Positions 21,058 to 52,956 of a stretch of DNA of 64,000 nucleotides are shown here, one piece after another. The stretch is from Maea johnstoni. Lineage: Eukaryota > Annelida > Polychaeta > Spionida > Magelonidae. The notes beneath the pieces were generated by a model. It worked only from the letters and a program-made list of their open reading frames with translations, did not search any database and had not been told where the DNA came from. The DNA lies in assembly GCA_963942565.1 (NCBI GenBank), contig OZ012684.1, positions 63,439,043 through 63,503,042 on the forward strand. Direction: 5' to 3'. A program made the position numbers and the translations under genes. Every line of letters begins with the position of its first letter. Position 1 is the first letter of the stretch.

Positions 21058-21617
21058 AAAGCCGGCGTTTTGATCAATAGCAATCGCACATCTCTATACT
21101 TATTTTTCCTACTTCTTTTGTATTTTGTGTTAAGCTATTTTCTACTTATTTCTTGTGTTTATTTATGTATTTGTTCCTTTGGTTTAGTATTATATTTCAA
21201 TGCATGTAATGTACAGTGTATGATTTTGTGTACTACAAATACAATCAATAAAAAATACAATGCAAAAGGCCTTATTGTGAAAGGGTTGGTGCTGAATATA
21301 ATATGTTGCAAAATCACCTTCACATTAAATGTCGCTAATTTAGTTTGAACAGCCCATTGACAAAAGGTGCCTATATATAATGATATTGACTGTCTAAGGT
21401 ATGAAACAATAACAAACAAGATGACAAGATGAATAATTTCAATTATAATAAAAATGAATGACAAATATAGATAGATGGATATAAAGATGACAATTAAATT
21501 AGTATTATCTCAATCGCATTTTAAAATTTTATCCATTGCAATTAATATCCTTTTTCGTATGTAAGGTTTATCAATAACGTTTCGCTAAACAAAGTGGCCA
21601 TTGTAGATACGAATATA

Positions 21618-30034
<8,417 letters not shown>

Positions 30035-30265
30035 GGTGGACTTGTTTCTCTTATATCACACAGATCATAGATGGCATTGCCTTTCTATAAGGAAACATGT
30101 AAAATAAAAAGTCACCTTCCGTTCCATTTGCAACGATTTGATCGTTGGTCAATTACTAGTATGTTATTTACATCAGGAATACAAGTCTTGAAAATGAAGT
30201 GTTTAATCAAAAAAATCTACCAAATTGTGTATCGAGAAAAAAAAAATTGTCATTATGTTAATAAC

Positions 30266-30482
30266 GGTTGCAGTGGCCTAGTCGGTAAGGCGTCGGACTC
30301 GCGACCCAATGGACGCTGGTTCGGACCCAGCTGCCAGCTATTTTGGTCTGTCCTTAGGCAAGACAGTTTACTTCTCTCTGTCCAATGCTTAGGATGGCAC
30401 TTAAAGCCGTCGGCCCAGAGCCCTCGCAGCTCGTGTTTACCTTGTTAAAAAAATATACCGACTTAAAATAAAGCTTACTTTC
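30266..30482 (+). mobile_element. tRNA-derived SINE
   Basis: The head has a perfect polymerase III A box (TGGCCTAGTCGG, 30274-30285) and a near-perfect B box (GGTTCGGACCC) about 45 bp on. It resembles a tRNA-Arg-like sequence (gtggcctagtcggtaaggcg). A non-tRNA body follows (tccttaggcaagacag...atggcacttaaagccgtcgg), then an A-rich tail (ttaaaaaaatat). It lies upstream of the coding start of OATP copy 2, probably in its 5' UTR intron. Confidence 0.85.
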
Positions 30483-30774
30483 TCTACATAACAAGTTAAC
30501 ATTGAAAAGGCTATATACCCTTCCCTACACAGCCCATTCCAAGCAAATCTATCAACACTCAGCTGATACCAACATGCACAGTGCTTTGGTAATATTTAAC
30601 TCAGGGGCACAACACTTCCCTGGTTAGATATAAATCCCTCACAATATCTCTTAGTATGGTTTGTCATTCTACGAAGTGATTTTCAATTTTTGTAGATAGT
30701 CACAGTTGACTGATCATGAGGAAGGATGTAGTCTATAACATATGTAAACATCTTTAAGTGATCATTATCCCAAA

Positions 30775-31075
30775 TTCACAAGCAATTCCCACAAGTGACA
30801 TCAGAATGTGCTAAAGAGTATACCATCACCTGAAGAATGAGAGAATGAAGTCAAACAATACCCAGAAATCGTCTTTACGCCTTAGAATATGCACTGGAGT
30901 ATACCTTCCCTTGAAGAATGATGTCAAACAATCCCCACAAGTTGCCTTAAAATGAGCACAGGAGTATAAAATCACCTGAAGAAGCAAAGAATGATGTCAA
31001 TCTATCCCCATAAGTCGCCTTAAAATGCTCACATCCTATGCACTTACCTTAACTGAAGAAGCAGAGAATGAAGTC
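30775..31075. repeat. Degenerate tandem repeat, about 80 bp unit, four copies
   Basis: Units share accatcacctgaagaa(...)gaatgatgtcaaacaatcccca and aagt.gccttaaaatg. They lie between the promoter and the coding start of OATP copy 2, so they fall in the proposed 5' UTR intron. Confidence 0.75.
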
Positions 31076-31125
31076 AGAAACTGGGATCACGTGTCCAAAA
31101 TAGACAGCACGTGAGATACACTTAC

Positions 31126-31201
31126 TTGACGAACGGAGCTGTCGGCCACAGTGCACACTATCGCTGTATAAATAAGCTGTCATTCATTCAAACCTTTTAT
31201 A
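31126..31201 (-). promoter_or_regulatory. Core promoter and non-coding first exon of OATP copy 2 (proposed)
   Basis: On the minus strand a TATAAAAGG box lies at 31201-31193. Starting about 30 bp downstream, a stretch ending CGTCAA|GTAAGTG at 31126 would be a short first exon with a consensus donor. A 5' UTR acceptor is possible near 30050 (tgatataag). TATA spacing and donor are clear in the sequence; that they serve this gene is inference. Confidence 0.5.
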
Positions 31202-31836
31202 CTAGTTATTGTGGAAATTCTTTGCACTGGCGTGGAGCTTTCTAGGCAAAGTTACTCAAGGGTCATCGCTGACAGGGAATGATAAGTGCGGTGGCCTAAA
31301 TCTGTATCTGTTTCAGCGTACAATCGTCAAACAGGTACGCTTATACTTAGACGAAGGCGTACATTACTTTCGAGTTGGAAATGTGTCAACAATCACTCAT
31401 GTGGTTACTTTTTACGAACTATTCAAGTTCCAGATCTGTATAAAAGGAGACTAAATGTTGGTGAGGTATTTAGCATGTGGGAGGTGAGGGGTTAAACTAA
31501 ACACGTGAGTTAAATTTAGATACTGTGAACACTGGCTATTCATTGCCAAAGGGGTTACTGACGTGAAACCAGCCAAACTAGATCAAATCGCAGCCCGTGA
31601 GGGTCGAGAAAAAATGCAAATTACCATGCTCTTAGACCTGAGCAGGTCGGAGGTCAAACATTGTGCAGATTTGAGTTCTGATGCAGAATGACAAAATGGT
31701 GCAGATGACTTCCCAGTAATTCCAGGATAAAATATGTCGAATCTCCGGCACACAAAATCATTGGATATGTTGGAAAATTTTCGTGTGGTGATGTCAGACA
31801 ATTTTCATGTATAACTGTCCCGCAACATAAATTGGA

Positions 31837-31839
<3 letters not shown>

Positions 31840-31884
<45 letters not shown>

Positions 31885-31887
31885 CCC

Positions 31888-31956
<69 letters not shown>
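31840..31956. repeat. (TAG)n trinucleotide microsatellite
   Basis: Almost pure gta/gtagta repeats of about 115 bp broken once by tcccg at 31885. Intergenic. Frames through it give only Tyr or Leu runs and are not genes. Confidence 0.97.
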
Positions 31957-31957
<1 letters not shown>

Positions 31958-33362
31958 AGAATCAAATAATATGCAAACCGAAGGATGTTTACAAGAAGTT
32001 GAATCAGTAATATATTGGCTGTTTTCTCTGAATTTCTTTTTCCAAATCAATACAAAACGGAAATAACGTTGTGAACCACAACTGCTTCAGATACACGTGT
32101 ATTTAAAGAATGAAACGTTAAGGTATGTGTTTGGTTAACGGATTGTGACAACGTTGATGACTTGCGTAGTTGCCTAACAATTTTGGGATTATTTTGGTGA
32201 ACTGATAAGTCGAAGCCTATTTTGATTGATTGAATAACACCTGATTGAATACCGACAATATGTGCCTTGACAAAGTTTGGATGATTTACTTCCCATATAA
32301 AACTGAAACTGTATGTGCACGTCACTGATACCTGACAGATAAATTTCTTAACAATTAGCCCTCCCTGTTACTGTCAAGACCTTTTACTTCTCTTTCATCG
32401 AATGTTTGGCTGATCTAGACGTAGATTTTGATGTGTATTCACGAGCATCGTATTAATCGCTAAAAAAGGATGCTTTAAGTAATCGCGAAAGTTGCTAAAC
32501 TGGATTGCCGCATGAATTTCTGAACAATCGAACCAGTGCTCGACTGGTGTGCTAAACATCCGTTAGGTGAGGTATCCTATCTATAACCACACCTCTTTAA
32601 AAAATATATTTGCCTGGAGAGTCTTCCTGCCAACAAACACTCATCACCCCCTAGTATGCCACGAAGACCATACAGCATTGCTATAAAAGTAAAACCACCC
32701 CACCCCACCCCCCCCCCCCCCCCCCCCACACACACACATAGACCACCATTGACTGGCATCGGTGTTTAAATGTAATTGCTCAGTCACTGTTTAACCTTTC
32801 AAAGCTACCTACCTTTTCGTTGGCTGCTGTTGTTTCTTCTTGCTGACCCGCCAGTTGTGACATACCAAAGTCCACTGATATACAAGTTTTATTTACCTTT
32901 CTGGTTTGATCGACAACAAGCTCTCCGCGATAACGTTGCTAACTCTTTAAGTGTGTATTGGTAATGTATTTTGATGTCAAGTAGTTTTAAATTCAACCTT
33001 GAATATAGCGGGGTACAAGACTACGGTCTATGGTGGATCTTAGAGGAATGTTTATATATTCTTTCGGTGCTCGCCGATATTGTGTCGTAATATACCCTTG
33101 GGAACCATCAATCATTGGTGTTCTATACAAACAAGCAGATGTTAAGAACTTAAAACAACTACATGTTAGTTACAGTAAAAAAAATTGGAGCTTAGGATTA
33201 AGGTAGACATCTACGATGTGGCGCTGTCGTCTGTCCTCGGGTGGCCCTTCCATATGGATATCAAAACGAAAGATTATGCTTGAGTACTGATCACTGGTCA
33301 CGAATCTCGTCCAAGCGATTTTCTATTGACGTGCGCTTTGGAAAACACGAACGTCTCTTATA
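31957..33362. other. Intergenic DNA with no recognised gene
   Basis: Holds a poly-C run followed by (CA)n at about 32707-32738, otherwise ordinary sequence. Frames are short and carry no family signature. Confidence 0.5.
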
Positions 33363-33945
33363 TTGGTCTCCCTTGTGAAATGGTCTGTCTGCTTTGACCA
33401 TACAGAATCTTTCGAGCTAGACCATTTTGACCAAGATTTTCCTCTCTTTTTTTTGCTTAAAATGAATAACGATACAGTCTTCGAAGCCAGTGTTTTAGAA
33501 TATGACAGATATGAACCCCCTCTAGGTGCAAGGTCACGTCACAGGTACCTTGAATTCTGACAGAACCTGAAAACAGCATTTACCATGTAAACCATGTGCT
33601 GTTAGTAATTTTTAGGCTCGTGGGAACATTCAAAAACGCTTTTAAGATACTCATCGTGCAGATCCTCTGTAGGTAGGATCTTGAACCTTACCAAAGTCAT
33701 GAATGATCATATGGTAGACTCTCATTTCAAGTAAAGGGTTAGTCTTGACATTTTGTCTAAAAACGAAACCCATTCAGATGTGTACTTAAAGGGTGCCACA
33801 TCACCCCAAAATAGCCACATTATTCGGTAACTATGAGACATAACCTTTACTATAGCATAAGTGCCGTTGTCATCATTTAATTCAGATATTCAAGTTTCAA
33901 AAATGATCAGGGTATCGAGTAGGGTTCTACCTTAAAGGAGATGGA
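33363..33945 (-). mobile_element. TTAA-ended repeat, left member of an inverted pair
   Basis: It is the diverged reverse complement of 37365-37945 (for example aaggtcacgtcacaggtacc here, ggtacctgtgacatgacctt there). The shared sequence stops at gggttctaccTTAA (33933-33946) on one side and fades near 33363 on the other. By eye, identity is roughly three quarters to four fifths, so it is old. No intact frame. Confidence 0.6.
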
Positions 33946-34754
33946 GCATTGGGTTGACAGCTAATTGCCTCCAGGTGAATGAGGTAACAAGGTGTCCCCA
34001 CTTCTATTCATGATCGACCATTGCACTAAACGCAGGAAACAGAGAACAACCAAGGAGATCTATTAATAGCCCTTACAAAACCCACTTTCCTTGCGTCGAT
34101 AAGATTTTCAGTTTTAAGCACATTTGGACGTCCGAGTGGGAAATTCGGTTTGTGACCTCACATATTAGCACAGGAACATACCTTTCTTTTAACGTACCGG
34201 TCAAATAGGGGGGGGGGGGAGATGAAATAAATCATGGTCTTAGGGATGCGGGCGAAGCCAAAGGGGGACCTCTGTTCTTTCTCTCTGTAATTGTGCAGGG
34301 CATTTGCTGCTCTGTCGCATCGACATTAGATTATATTGACTACAGTTGAAGGTGTGGCTCAATGATCATGTAGAGAATCCCTAGTTCCGGCATTCGTTAA
34401 AAGAGGGAGCAGCTGCACTTCTTATCTTCAACTTATTGGCAACTGGTGTAGGACTGACTGCTACACCCTCAATCTTATATTTACAGATGTTTGCCATTGA
34501 AACAGCACAGTTCTTACACCCACGTGGAAACGATTTAGTTAAGCATAATAAGGTTAGCATAGTGGAGTAAATGAAAAGTGTCACTAATTGCCAACAATAG
34601 GCAATATTTAAAATGGAATGCCACGGTTAATATCTTTGGGATGGCAGTCATAGCTACCTTTTAGAATCATCTGCCATATATATCTATCTATACATATATC
34701 TATCCATCCATCTATGCACACACAGACACACACATATACATATATACACACATA

Positions 34755-34930
34755 TTGCTTCAGTCTACCCAGCTGCAAAATGGGTACCTAGCATAAATAA
34801 GGCAGTGCTTAGAGATTGTGCGCTATATGCTGCCAGTTGCTCTGGAATGTCCCCCGGGGGATTGAAATGGTTTCTGTGTGCACAATCAAGTATTTCCCTA
34901 GGAAGATGAATAACAAATAACATCATCTAC
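34755..34930 (+). repeat. SINE-body-like fragment
   Basis: The words ctacccagctgcaaaatggg and tacctagcataaataaggca resemble the central part of invertebrate tRNA SINEs, but the polymerase III boxes are not seen. A short (CA)n/(TA)n run precedes it. Confidence 0.35.
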
Positions 34931-35174
34931 TGCGATACCCCTTGAGTTCAGGGGTAAAATGTATTTTGTTGCAAAATGAGGGAAATATTCATTCAATTTC
35001 ATCAATTGACAAAAATAATATTATTTTCAGTAAGTTCACAATTTTCCTATTTTCCACTTGCCACACACAGCTAGATTTCATGATTCAGCCAAATGACTGC
35101 CATGGCTGACTCACATGATAAAAAGTACAAATAGCCACCTGGTGGAAAATATTGGTACTATTCTCTACATGCCC

Positions 35175-36066
35175 CATTGAGGTGATGGGTACCATTGCAA
35201 GCTAGTTAATAACCTCATCCCAAAACACCTCACAGCAGCATAATCATTCAAAAAGGTGTATCTACAGGTTCCTGAGTGTTATCAGGTAGAGAATATCATC
35301 GTCAAATGTCATTATTCAATCCATATTCTGTTTTATTTCAAAAATTTACAAGTTTTCTTTCAAATGACATAATCTCATTACTTACGCAGGTGATGGTTAC
35401 TGCAGGTTCAGAGTTACTTTAGGGATATCATTGACTATGCACAATGAGAAGTTTTTTTTAATTTTTACTGCTGAAGACTTTTACAGGCCATAACATTGAA
35501 AATTCTAGTGAGAAATCCTAACACCAAGGACGTTAGGGACGTCTGGGTAGAAAGCTTTTCAACTATTTATAGCATGACGGACACCCGGCATTGTCCTGTG
35601 ACGCGCGACCATTGAGGTGTGTCATTGCAAGACTGTCTTTTGTTCCAGACCACATGGGATCAACAAAGCCTGTCCTTGCTAAACCACCACTGGGTTATAG
35701 GCTCCGCACACAAGATACCTCACTAAAATTGTCAAATGTTTTGGCCCGTAAAAATCTTTAGCAGTAAAGAATCAAAAAATTACTTTTTATTGGGCATAGT
35801 CAGTGACATCCCTAAGGCATCTGTTATCTTGCAGTGACCATCATTTGCGTAAGTAATGAGATTATGTCATTTGAGTGAAAAGTTGTAAATATTGAAATGA
35901 AATAGAATATGGATTGAATAAGGACTTTTGGCTATGATATTATCTACCTAATAACACGCAGGAACCTGGAGGTACAACTTGTTCTATGATAATGCTACTA
36001 TGAGGTGTGTTTTTGGACGGGTCTTTTATCTAGCTTGCAATGGTATTCATCACCTTAACCACCTCG
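35175..36066. mobile_element. Foldback element of about 890 bp
   Basis: Arms 35175-35480 and 35770-36066 are reverse complements at moderate identity (ccattgcaagctagtt / tagcttgcaatgg; gacataatctcattacttac / gtaagtaatgagattatgtc). The 290 bp centre has no frame. It lies between the two copies of the TTAA-ended repeat, so the block is nested palindromes. Confidence 0.7.
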
Positions 36067-37364
36067 GTGGATACCAGATCCTTACATGACCAAACACAAG
36101 TGGATTCAAAACCAGCCGGTCAACCTGAACGGGGTAGCCTCAACCAGTGTCAACTAATAGCCCAACATTTGTGCTCTGCGCATGCCCAGCTGATGGTGGA
36201 GATCAGGTTTCTCTGTAATGTATTCGATATGAGAGCCCTGATTGGTCCTTGTTCCCGTGTGACCTCAGGCTGATGCCAGATCAGTGACTCCTGGCATGAG
36301 TCCAGCTCTTCACTATAGCGCATATAGTAATTGGTCTCTCGCTACATATCCATTCGTTTCTTCATCAAAGATCAGATCATAATCTCAGTTGAGTACCACT
36401 GATCATTTGTCTTGCAAAGCCAGGGACGCTAAAATTCAGTACAATATGCTCATCTAAAATGTACTAGGCAGTAAATTTTGAAAGAGTCCGTCAAATGTAT
36501 TTAAATCATCAGTTTATTCATATCGGATATGTGGAAATGATGCTGTCAAGGCTACTGATATTTGAGATATCCACTTTCAAAATTGTGTTATTTGAATAAT
36601 TGACTGAACTTTTTGACCAGAAGGCAAAGTAACATATTAACATATAAACTCCCTAGGTTGTAAGAAATTACATGGACACACTATGTAGATGTAAACCTGC
36701 CTCATCTAATGCTCCATATGCCAGGGCTCTGCATAATCTTGTCCCTGATTCAGACATGCTGAATCGAAGTCCCCTCTATTGGCCATTTTGAACACTAACA
36801 TTTCTTTGGTCCCCAAGAATAGCACTACCTTCTCATTCATTGTGGCAATTAAAAACCATTGTGAATGTTCCGTCAAAGTTAGGATCCTCTCCTTTCTGTC
36901 TCTGTACTAACTTTTAACAAAAGGATTCATATGGCTAATTGTTAGGTTCTTAACTTACCTCAAAGTATGTATTCACTGTACCCGCGGCCTTCTTTTATGG
37001 CTATAGAATACTAGTACATTAACTGTCAATTAAAATTGTCGTCAGATGGGTCCATTTTGATTTAAGGAATTAATCTTTTAACATAACGAACACAAATCCT
37101 CTTAAGTTTTAACTTTTCTGTAAATTTGAGTGATAAAACTTAAATTGCTGGAATACCACACTTCTAAAATGTGTAGTACTCTGGTGATCAATTCATTTAA
37201 GCCTGTAATAAAGACTTGAATCCTCATTTTGGACCTCAAATTTCAACTTGTTGAATATCTGTAATTAGTAGATTTTTTGTACAGAAAATCTGCACCAAGG
37301 AGGCACCATTATCTGCACTGATAGGGGCTTGTCAGCAACATCGCATAAGTATTCATTTAAGGTA
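36067..37364. other. Intergenic DNA with no recognised feature
   Basis: AT-rich sequence downstream of RPS4 with short frames only; no splice-linked exons or structured repeats seen. Confidence 0.45.
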
Positions 37365-37945
37365 GAACCCTACCCGATACACAGGTCATTTTTAAAATTT
37401 GAATATCTGAAAACTGAGTTTAACTGAGACAACAGCACTTATGCTATTGTAAAGGTTACATCTCATAGCTGCGGAATAATGGTGAACTTATCAGTAAGTG
37501 GCTATTTTGAGGTAATGTGGCACCTTTAAAGAACATATCTGGGTGTGTTTCGTTTTTTGGCAAAATGTCAAGAATCACCCTTTTCTTGAAAATGAGAGTC
37601 TACCATATGATCATTCATGTCTTTGGTGAGGTGCAAGGTCCTACCTCAACAGGGAGTCTGCAAGATGAGTATTCTAAAAACATTTTTGAATGTTCCCATA
37701 GGCCTCAAAATTACGAACAGCACGTGGTTTACATAGTAAATGCTGATTTTCAGGTCCTGTCAGAATTCAAGGTACCTGTGACATGACCTTGCACCTAGAG
37801 TGGGTTCATATGTCATATTCTAAAATACTAGCTTCATAGACTATCGCTATTCAGTTTCAGCCAAAAAATGAGATGAAAATTTTGGTCAAAATGGCCTAGG
37901 CCGAATGAATATACATGGTTAAAACAGACAGCCATGTCGTTTGGG
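37365..37945 (+). mobile_element. TTAA-ended repeat, right member of an inverted pair
   Basis: Begins TTAAGGTAGAACCCTACCCG and mirrors 33363-33945. The two copies may be the arms of one large foldback or two independent insertions in opposite direction. Confidence 0.6.
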
Positions 37946-38429
37946 ATCAATTTAACACAATTACTGTGGCAATCGAATCTATTAGTAGAGATTGATAGGC
38001 TCGTCCCTTACAGTGTGATGCAGCAATGGAACCCATTTTGAAATCCCCATTTTTACATTATGCCCCAAAATGGTTGCTTTAATTCAACTAGGACAGCAAA
38101 GAAATTGACCTTTTAGTTACTAGAATCAGAGTGAGGTCAGTAACATACAATAAAGATACTTCCTTAACAATACTGTCTGCTTCCAGGCATTGATCAATTA
38201 AGCAACGTCAGCCATGTAAGCTAATAAATAGCAAACTGCTTTCATTTAGGGGCATCCAGGTAGCTGTTAATTCAATGTCATATTGTCAATGATGCCATTA
38301 TACTAGGTCTAAGATGATATTCTTTTTTTTCAATTCATTATCAGTATTCAATCTTATATAGAATACTCTCATTAACCTTTAATGTAAGTATGCTAACGAT
38401 GAACAAAAAAGCAAACAAAGTCATATTTT

Positions 38430-48745
<10,316 letters not shown>

Positions 48746-49095
48746 CGATCCCACAATGCACCAGACCGGACATAGATGGCGCTTCAGGCTCGCACCGGCA
48801 GAAGCTGCGACTGAGAAGTGAAGCCAGAAGTGAAGCCTACCTTTCATTAGGAAGGAAGAGCGAAGCCAAGGCAGTGCAAAAAAACTAAAACAAATCGAAT
48901 GAAATGGACGTATTTGACTCATAATGAATTCTGCATTTAGTTTGACATCAGCCGTCGTGTGTGTCTCCACTCACTACTCTCGCTGTCATTCATTCTCTCC
49001 TATCCTTTTACTCTTAGCTAACAGGTAGACCCGGTTTGTGTCTCTATCAGGCCATCCTTTTTGTTTATTGATGTTTCTGTTATTGGCCCAAAGGC

Positions 49096-49123
49096 GGGGG
49101 GGGGGGGGGGGGGGGGGGGGGGG
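49096..49123 (+). repeat. Poly-G run of about 28 bases
   Basis: Uninterrupted G tract roughly 350 bp upstream of the RPS4 start; strong G-quadruplex potential. Confidence 0.93.
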
Positions 49124-52100
49124 CATAATTGTGGATTACCCATGGGGCTGACCCTTTCCCCGCCCCTCTCCCGACAGGGACTTAACTTACTGATGCATTA
49201 CATCATTAATATTACGGATATCAGGAAATCAATAGATATGTAGAAATCATTTTGATTTTCAGAAAAGACAGCATATATTGATCTCAATACACGATGTATG
49301 ATAACCATTTAAAAAAATTAATAAACCATTTTATAGGGATATTATTTTTTATTATTTGATATCCATAAGCGTTTTACATAAATCCTAGTTTTGTGAAAAA
49401 TATTAATGGAAAGCAATGGATTATTCGTGGGTATCAATAAATATTGGCATTTATGGATATCAATAAATGATTTTGTTTAAGATGTCAATGAACGTTTGCA
49501 TATATTGAAACAAATACCCACGACTAGGGGAGGTGGCATGCGTCACACAGCCGCATGTTAGAGGCTTTTATACACATAAGACCTCCTGAGGCATAGCTAT
49601 TCTAGCACCTACAGCTTTCTGGAGCGTCTTATAATGACATGCGCCCCCTCGACTATCAGTCGCAGCAGACCACCATTGGTATTGGGGTTTCTCAATCCTT
49701 GTCAATATATCGAAACTTTTGCTGTAGCACTACTCACACATTTACTGCATGTATCGGTAAATAATTCAAACGTAACTTTATCATTGCTTCTAATCTTTCC
49801 TCTAATAAGAATGTTTCACTTTCCCCATGTGATTAAATGTTTTATCTGGTGTTACTTCTTGCACAGTTTCGCATTGGCCCTGGGACTCTCACCAGGTCAC
49901 AGTGTCATGAGCCCATGGCTTTTGGGTTTTGGTTAGCATCTTTCCCACTTGGAGGCAGCACTTATCTTAGATGAAACAGGAGAATCTCCCTGTACGAAAC
50001 GCCGTCGTTTGTTTGTATTACATTACGATTTTAAGGGAATAATGATTCCTGCAAATGATAATGCACAGTCCTTGCTATGTATTTGAATTCCATGTCTCGG
50101 TTTTAAATTGAATTGGATATTCCCACTTCCCATTTTACCGCAGCGCTGGTTTCAGACAGAGAGGCAAGTTTTATATGGAACTTTCTGAGGTGTGTTCTGT
50201 TTCAGTATGTTTTGGAGCAATAATAAAGGCCTTATTGACTGCTCCATAGGGCCTCATTTAAATTTAGCACAGGCCTCCAGGCGTCCTACGTGGACTGAGT
50301 GAGGGCAGTATCGCAGCAGAGGGTCGACATCAGAGCCAAAAAACAGTAACACTTGATGAAGGTCTATATAATACTGGACAAACTAAAATGCTCACAAAAT
50401 AATCCACCTTTCTCTGATAAACTTAAAGATTGGAGGTGAGAGAAATGATAGTTTGTACATGACTGCTGTCACAAATTCACCCACCAATCAAATACATCTA
50501 CCTTGTTTACTCCAAGAAGGAACTATACCACAGAATATCTTATACTAATACTCGAATTTTCATTAAAAAAATCCACAATACGTTATTTCGCTTGTGTAGA
50601 ATGTATGTATGTCTGTATCTTTATTTACCATATCCATAATATGAAAGTATATGAATACTTTAACAAAATGGCAGCAATACAGCTAACACATAAAAAATCA
50701 TATCAGGAAATATAACATATAAATCACAAACATTTCCCCGGTTAGGTTCGTTGTGCCTGAGGGTTATTTATATCATGTAAGTTATTGGACTGCCAAGCAA
50801 CCAGTAGAAGATAAAAGTAAATGACTGCTATCACAAAATGACACTGATTTGCCTGTACTAAAACTCAGATTTTCATTACAATTTCTCCACAATCTGTAAT
50901 TTTTCTTATGGAGATTGTATATTTTTGGGGCCAAAATCCAATTCGCGTCTTTATTAACTTTGGGTTGAAACATGATTCTTGGTTTCCTTGATGTTATCCC
51001 ATAGCTCTTTCATACAAATACATCGTTAATCAAAGCAAACCAAAATCATAGCCAGTTTCAGTATCTCTGAATGGACCCAGCTTTCTTAGAAAAGAGAAAG
51101 AGGCTGCTTGGCGGATTAATTTAAAGTTAATCAAGTACGTTGGACTGGGCTATTAAATGCGATGAGATGATAATGTTAATCCATTTTGCATATCCCACTT
51201 TCCAGAAATACATCGGGTCTTTGGTGGAGTTCTTATCTATACTGGTATTAATTAGTAGTCCCCGGAAAAAAGAAAACATGATGTTGCATTTAAACAACGC
51301 TTTGAAAATATCATTATCTAGGATACATTTCAGTCAGATCGGTATATATGGGACTTCACTAAAGTACTCAAATTCCGCTAAAACAGCTTTATTGTTTAAA
51401 CATACAGTAGTAATCATTATTCTAACACTCATATTTACATGATCTGATGACTTGGTTACTGTCGCATTGTCAAAAGTCAATTAATAGAACAGTACCGTAT
51501 TAGGAGAAATTAACCGCCGAGTTCGTTCTATACTTAGCGGTACGCGTTTGATGAGCCAATACGATGATTTCTTGACCGAGGCAAATGGAAGCGTCTTGTA
51601 AGGAATTAGTTACATCGTTTATGACTTTCAAAAATATTTGAAAAGAGCCTTCGGAAAAAAGTGAAAGCGTACGTGTTCTCAGAAAATGCCCGCGTGTCCT
51701 GATTCAGAAAACTTTAACTCACAGACACTACACTGCGAAGCGAGACACAATGCACTTGTAGGGCATTACGACGGTCATTGTTTTTCTTGTTTTTTTTAAT
51801 GATACACTAGTTCCACACACCAGGCAAGATTAAAATGATAGAAAATAATAATAAGTCGCTAAGTCAAAGTGCAAAGTTAAATATTCTGAAGATCACGTTA
51901 CAGGTAGCGTTGTGGTAGTTTATCCAAAAATGTTATCGAAGCCAAATAATTGTCACCGAGCTTGGGTACAATGCTACATTTTGCGTCTAACTGCAGCGCC
52001 ATCTATGGGTTGCCATAGACAACAGCTAACAACGAATATATGTCGCTCCTTTGCACGCACTTAGGAAGTAATAATGCTTATCATACATGAGGCAATATAT

Positions 52101-52956
52101 CAAATTATAACAATCAAACGAGAAAAGATTTCCTTTTGTCGAAATGTCCTCTGACGACGCATATGACAAACACGTTTGATCATTGACGAGATTTGCAATG
52201 ATGATTAATGAACGACTTGGTGAAAAACTTAAATATGTGTACTTTTACATTATTATGACAGTATGACAGTAAACTACTTCCACAAGTCATTATTGTGTCC
52301 ATTGCCTAAAGATTATTTGCTAAAACATACTATATTTGAAGGCCGTAGTGAATGAAGCATGGGCATCTTACGATCATCAGAGCTATCGCCTCAAAGCATC
52401 TTGATGTTGTCTGTATGAAGAAATATGTCTATACAATATCAATTTCTCATACCTTCATAGGTTTTCTCTCTCTAAAACACAGTTTAATATATAGAGAAAC
52501 ATAAACCTAGCAGTCGCTATAGACGAGTGGTCTTTGTTAAAGGAGACCTTTACTACGATTAAGGTAGGAAACACGATGGATTGTCGTACGGCACTGTATT
52601 TAAGTGATCTTTCTGAAGAGGTGGTCCAGTGGTATCCAAGCTCATTTATCATGGAGCACAGGCAGATAGTCCTGGAGCACAGCATTTCAGTGGCCATGAC
52701 CAACATGCGACAATTCGCTCATGTACATCTCCATACTAATCATACAATGTTCGCTACATCCCAGGATAAACCAAATGGACAATGCAATTTCATTAAGTTG
52801 ACATGTCTTTGTCAAAAATAATAAGTACAAGAAGTGTCTGAATGGCTCAGCCAGCCAAGCCTTTCGAAGATCTGTTCATTGGTGCTATTTTGATTTGGCT
52901 ACATATGTATGATTATTTGCAACCCCCTCATACTTATTATTTTTTTTTGCAAGCGA
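49124..52956. other. Intergenic DNA between RPS4 and the UNC93-like gene
   Basis: No exon set, RNA gene or clear repeat found. Open frames such as 51140-51442, 52534-52821 and 49634-49936 on the plus strand lack recognisable domains and matching splice signals. Confidence 0.45.

Noticed and set aside
30266-30340. Possible functional tRNA-Arg gene
   Set aside because: The boxes are present but the cloverleaf is imperfect and a SINE body with an A-rich tail follows.
31160-31454. Plus-strand TATAAATA followed by an 81-codon frame
   Set aside because: The frame shows no known domain; the opposite-strand TATA with a donor gives a better explanation of the site.
31654-32050. Tyr-, Thr- and Leu-run frames
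   Set aside because: Caused by the (TAG)n microsatellite.
52534-52821. 95-codon plus-strand frame upstream of the UNC93 stop region
   Set aside because: No recognisable domain, open on both strands, and no supporting exon signals.
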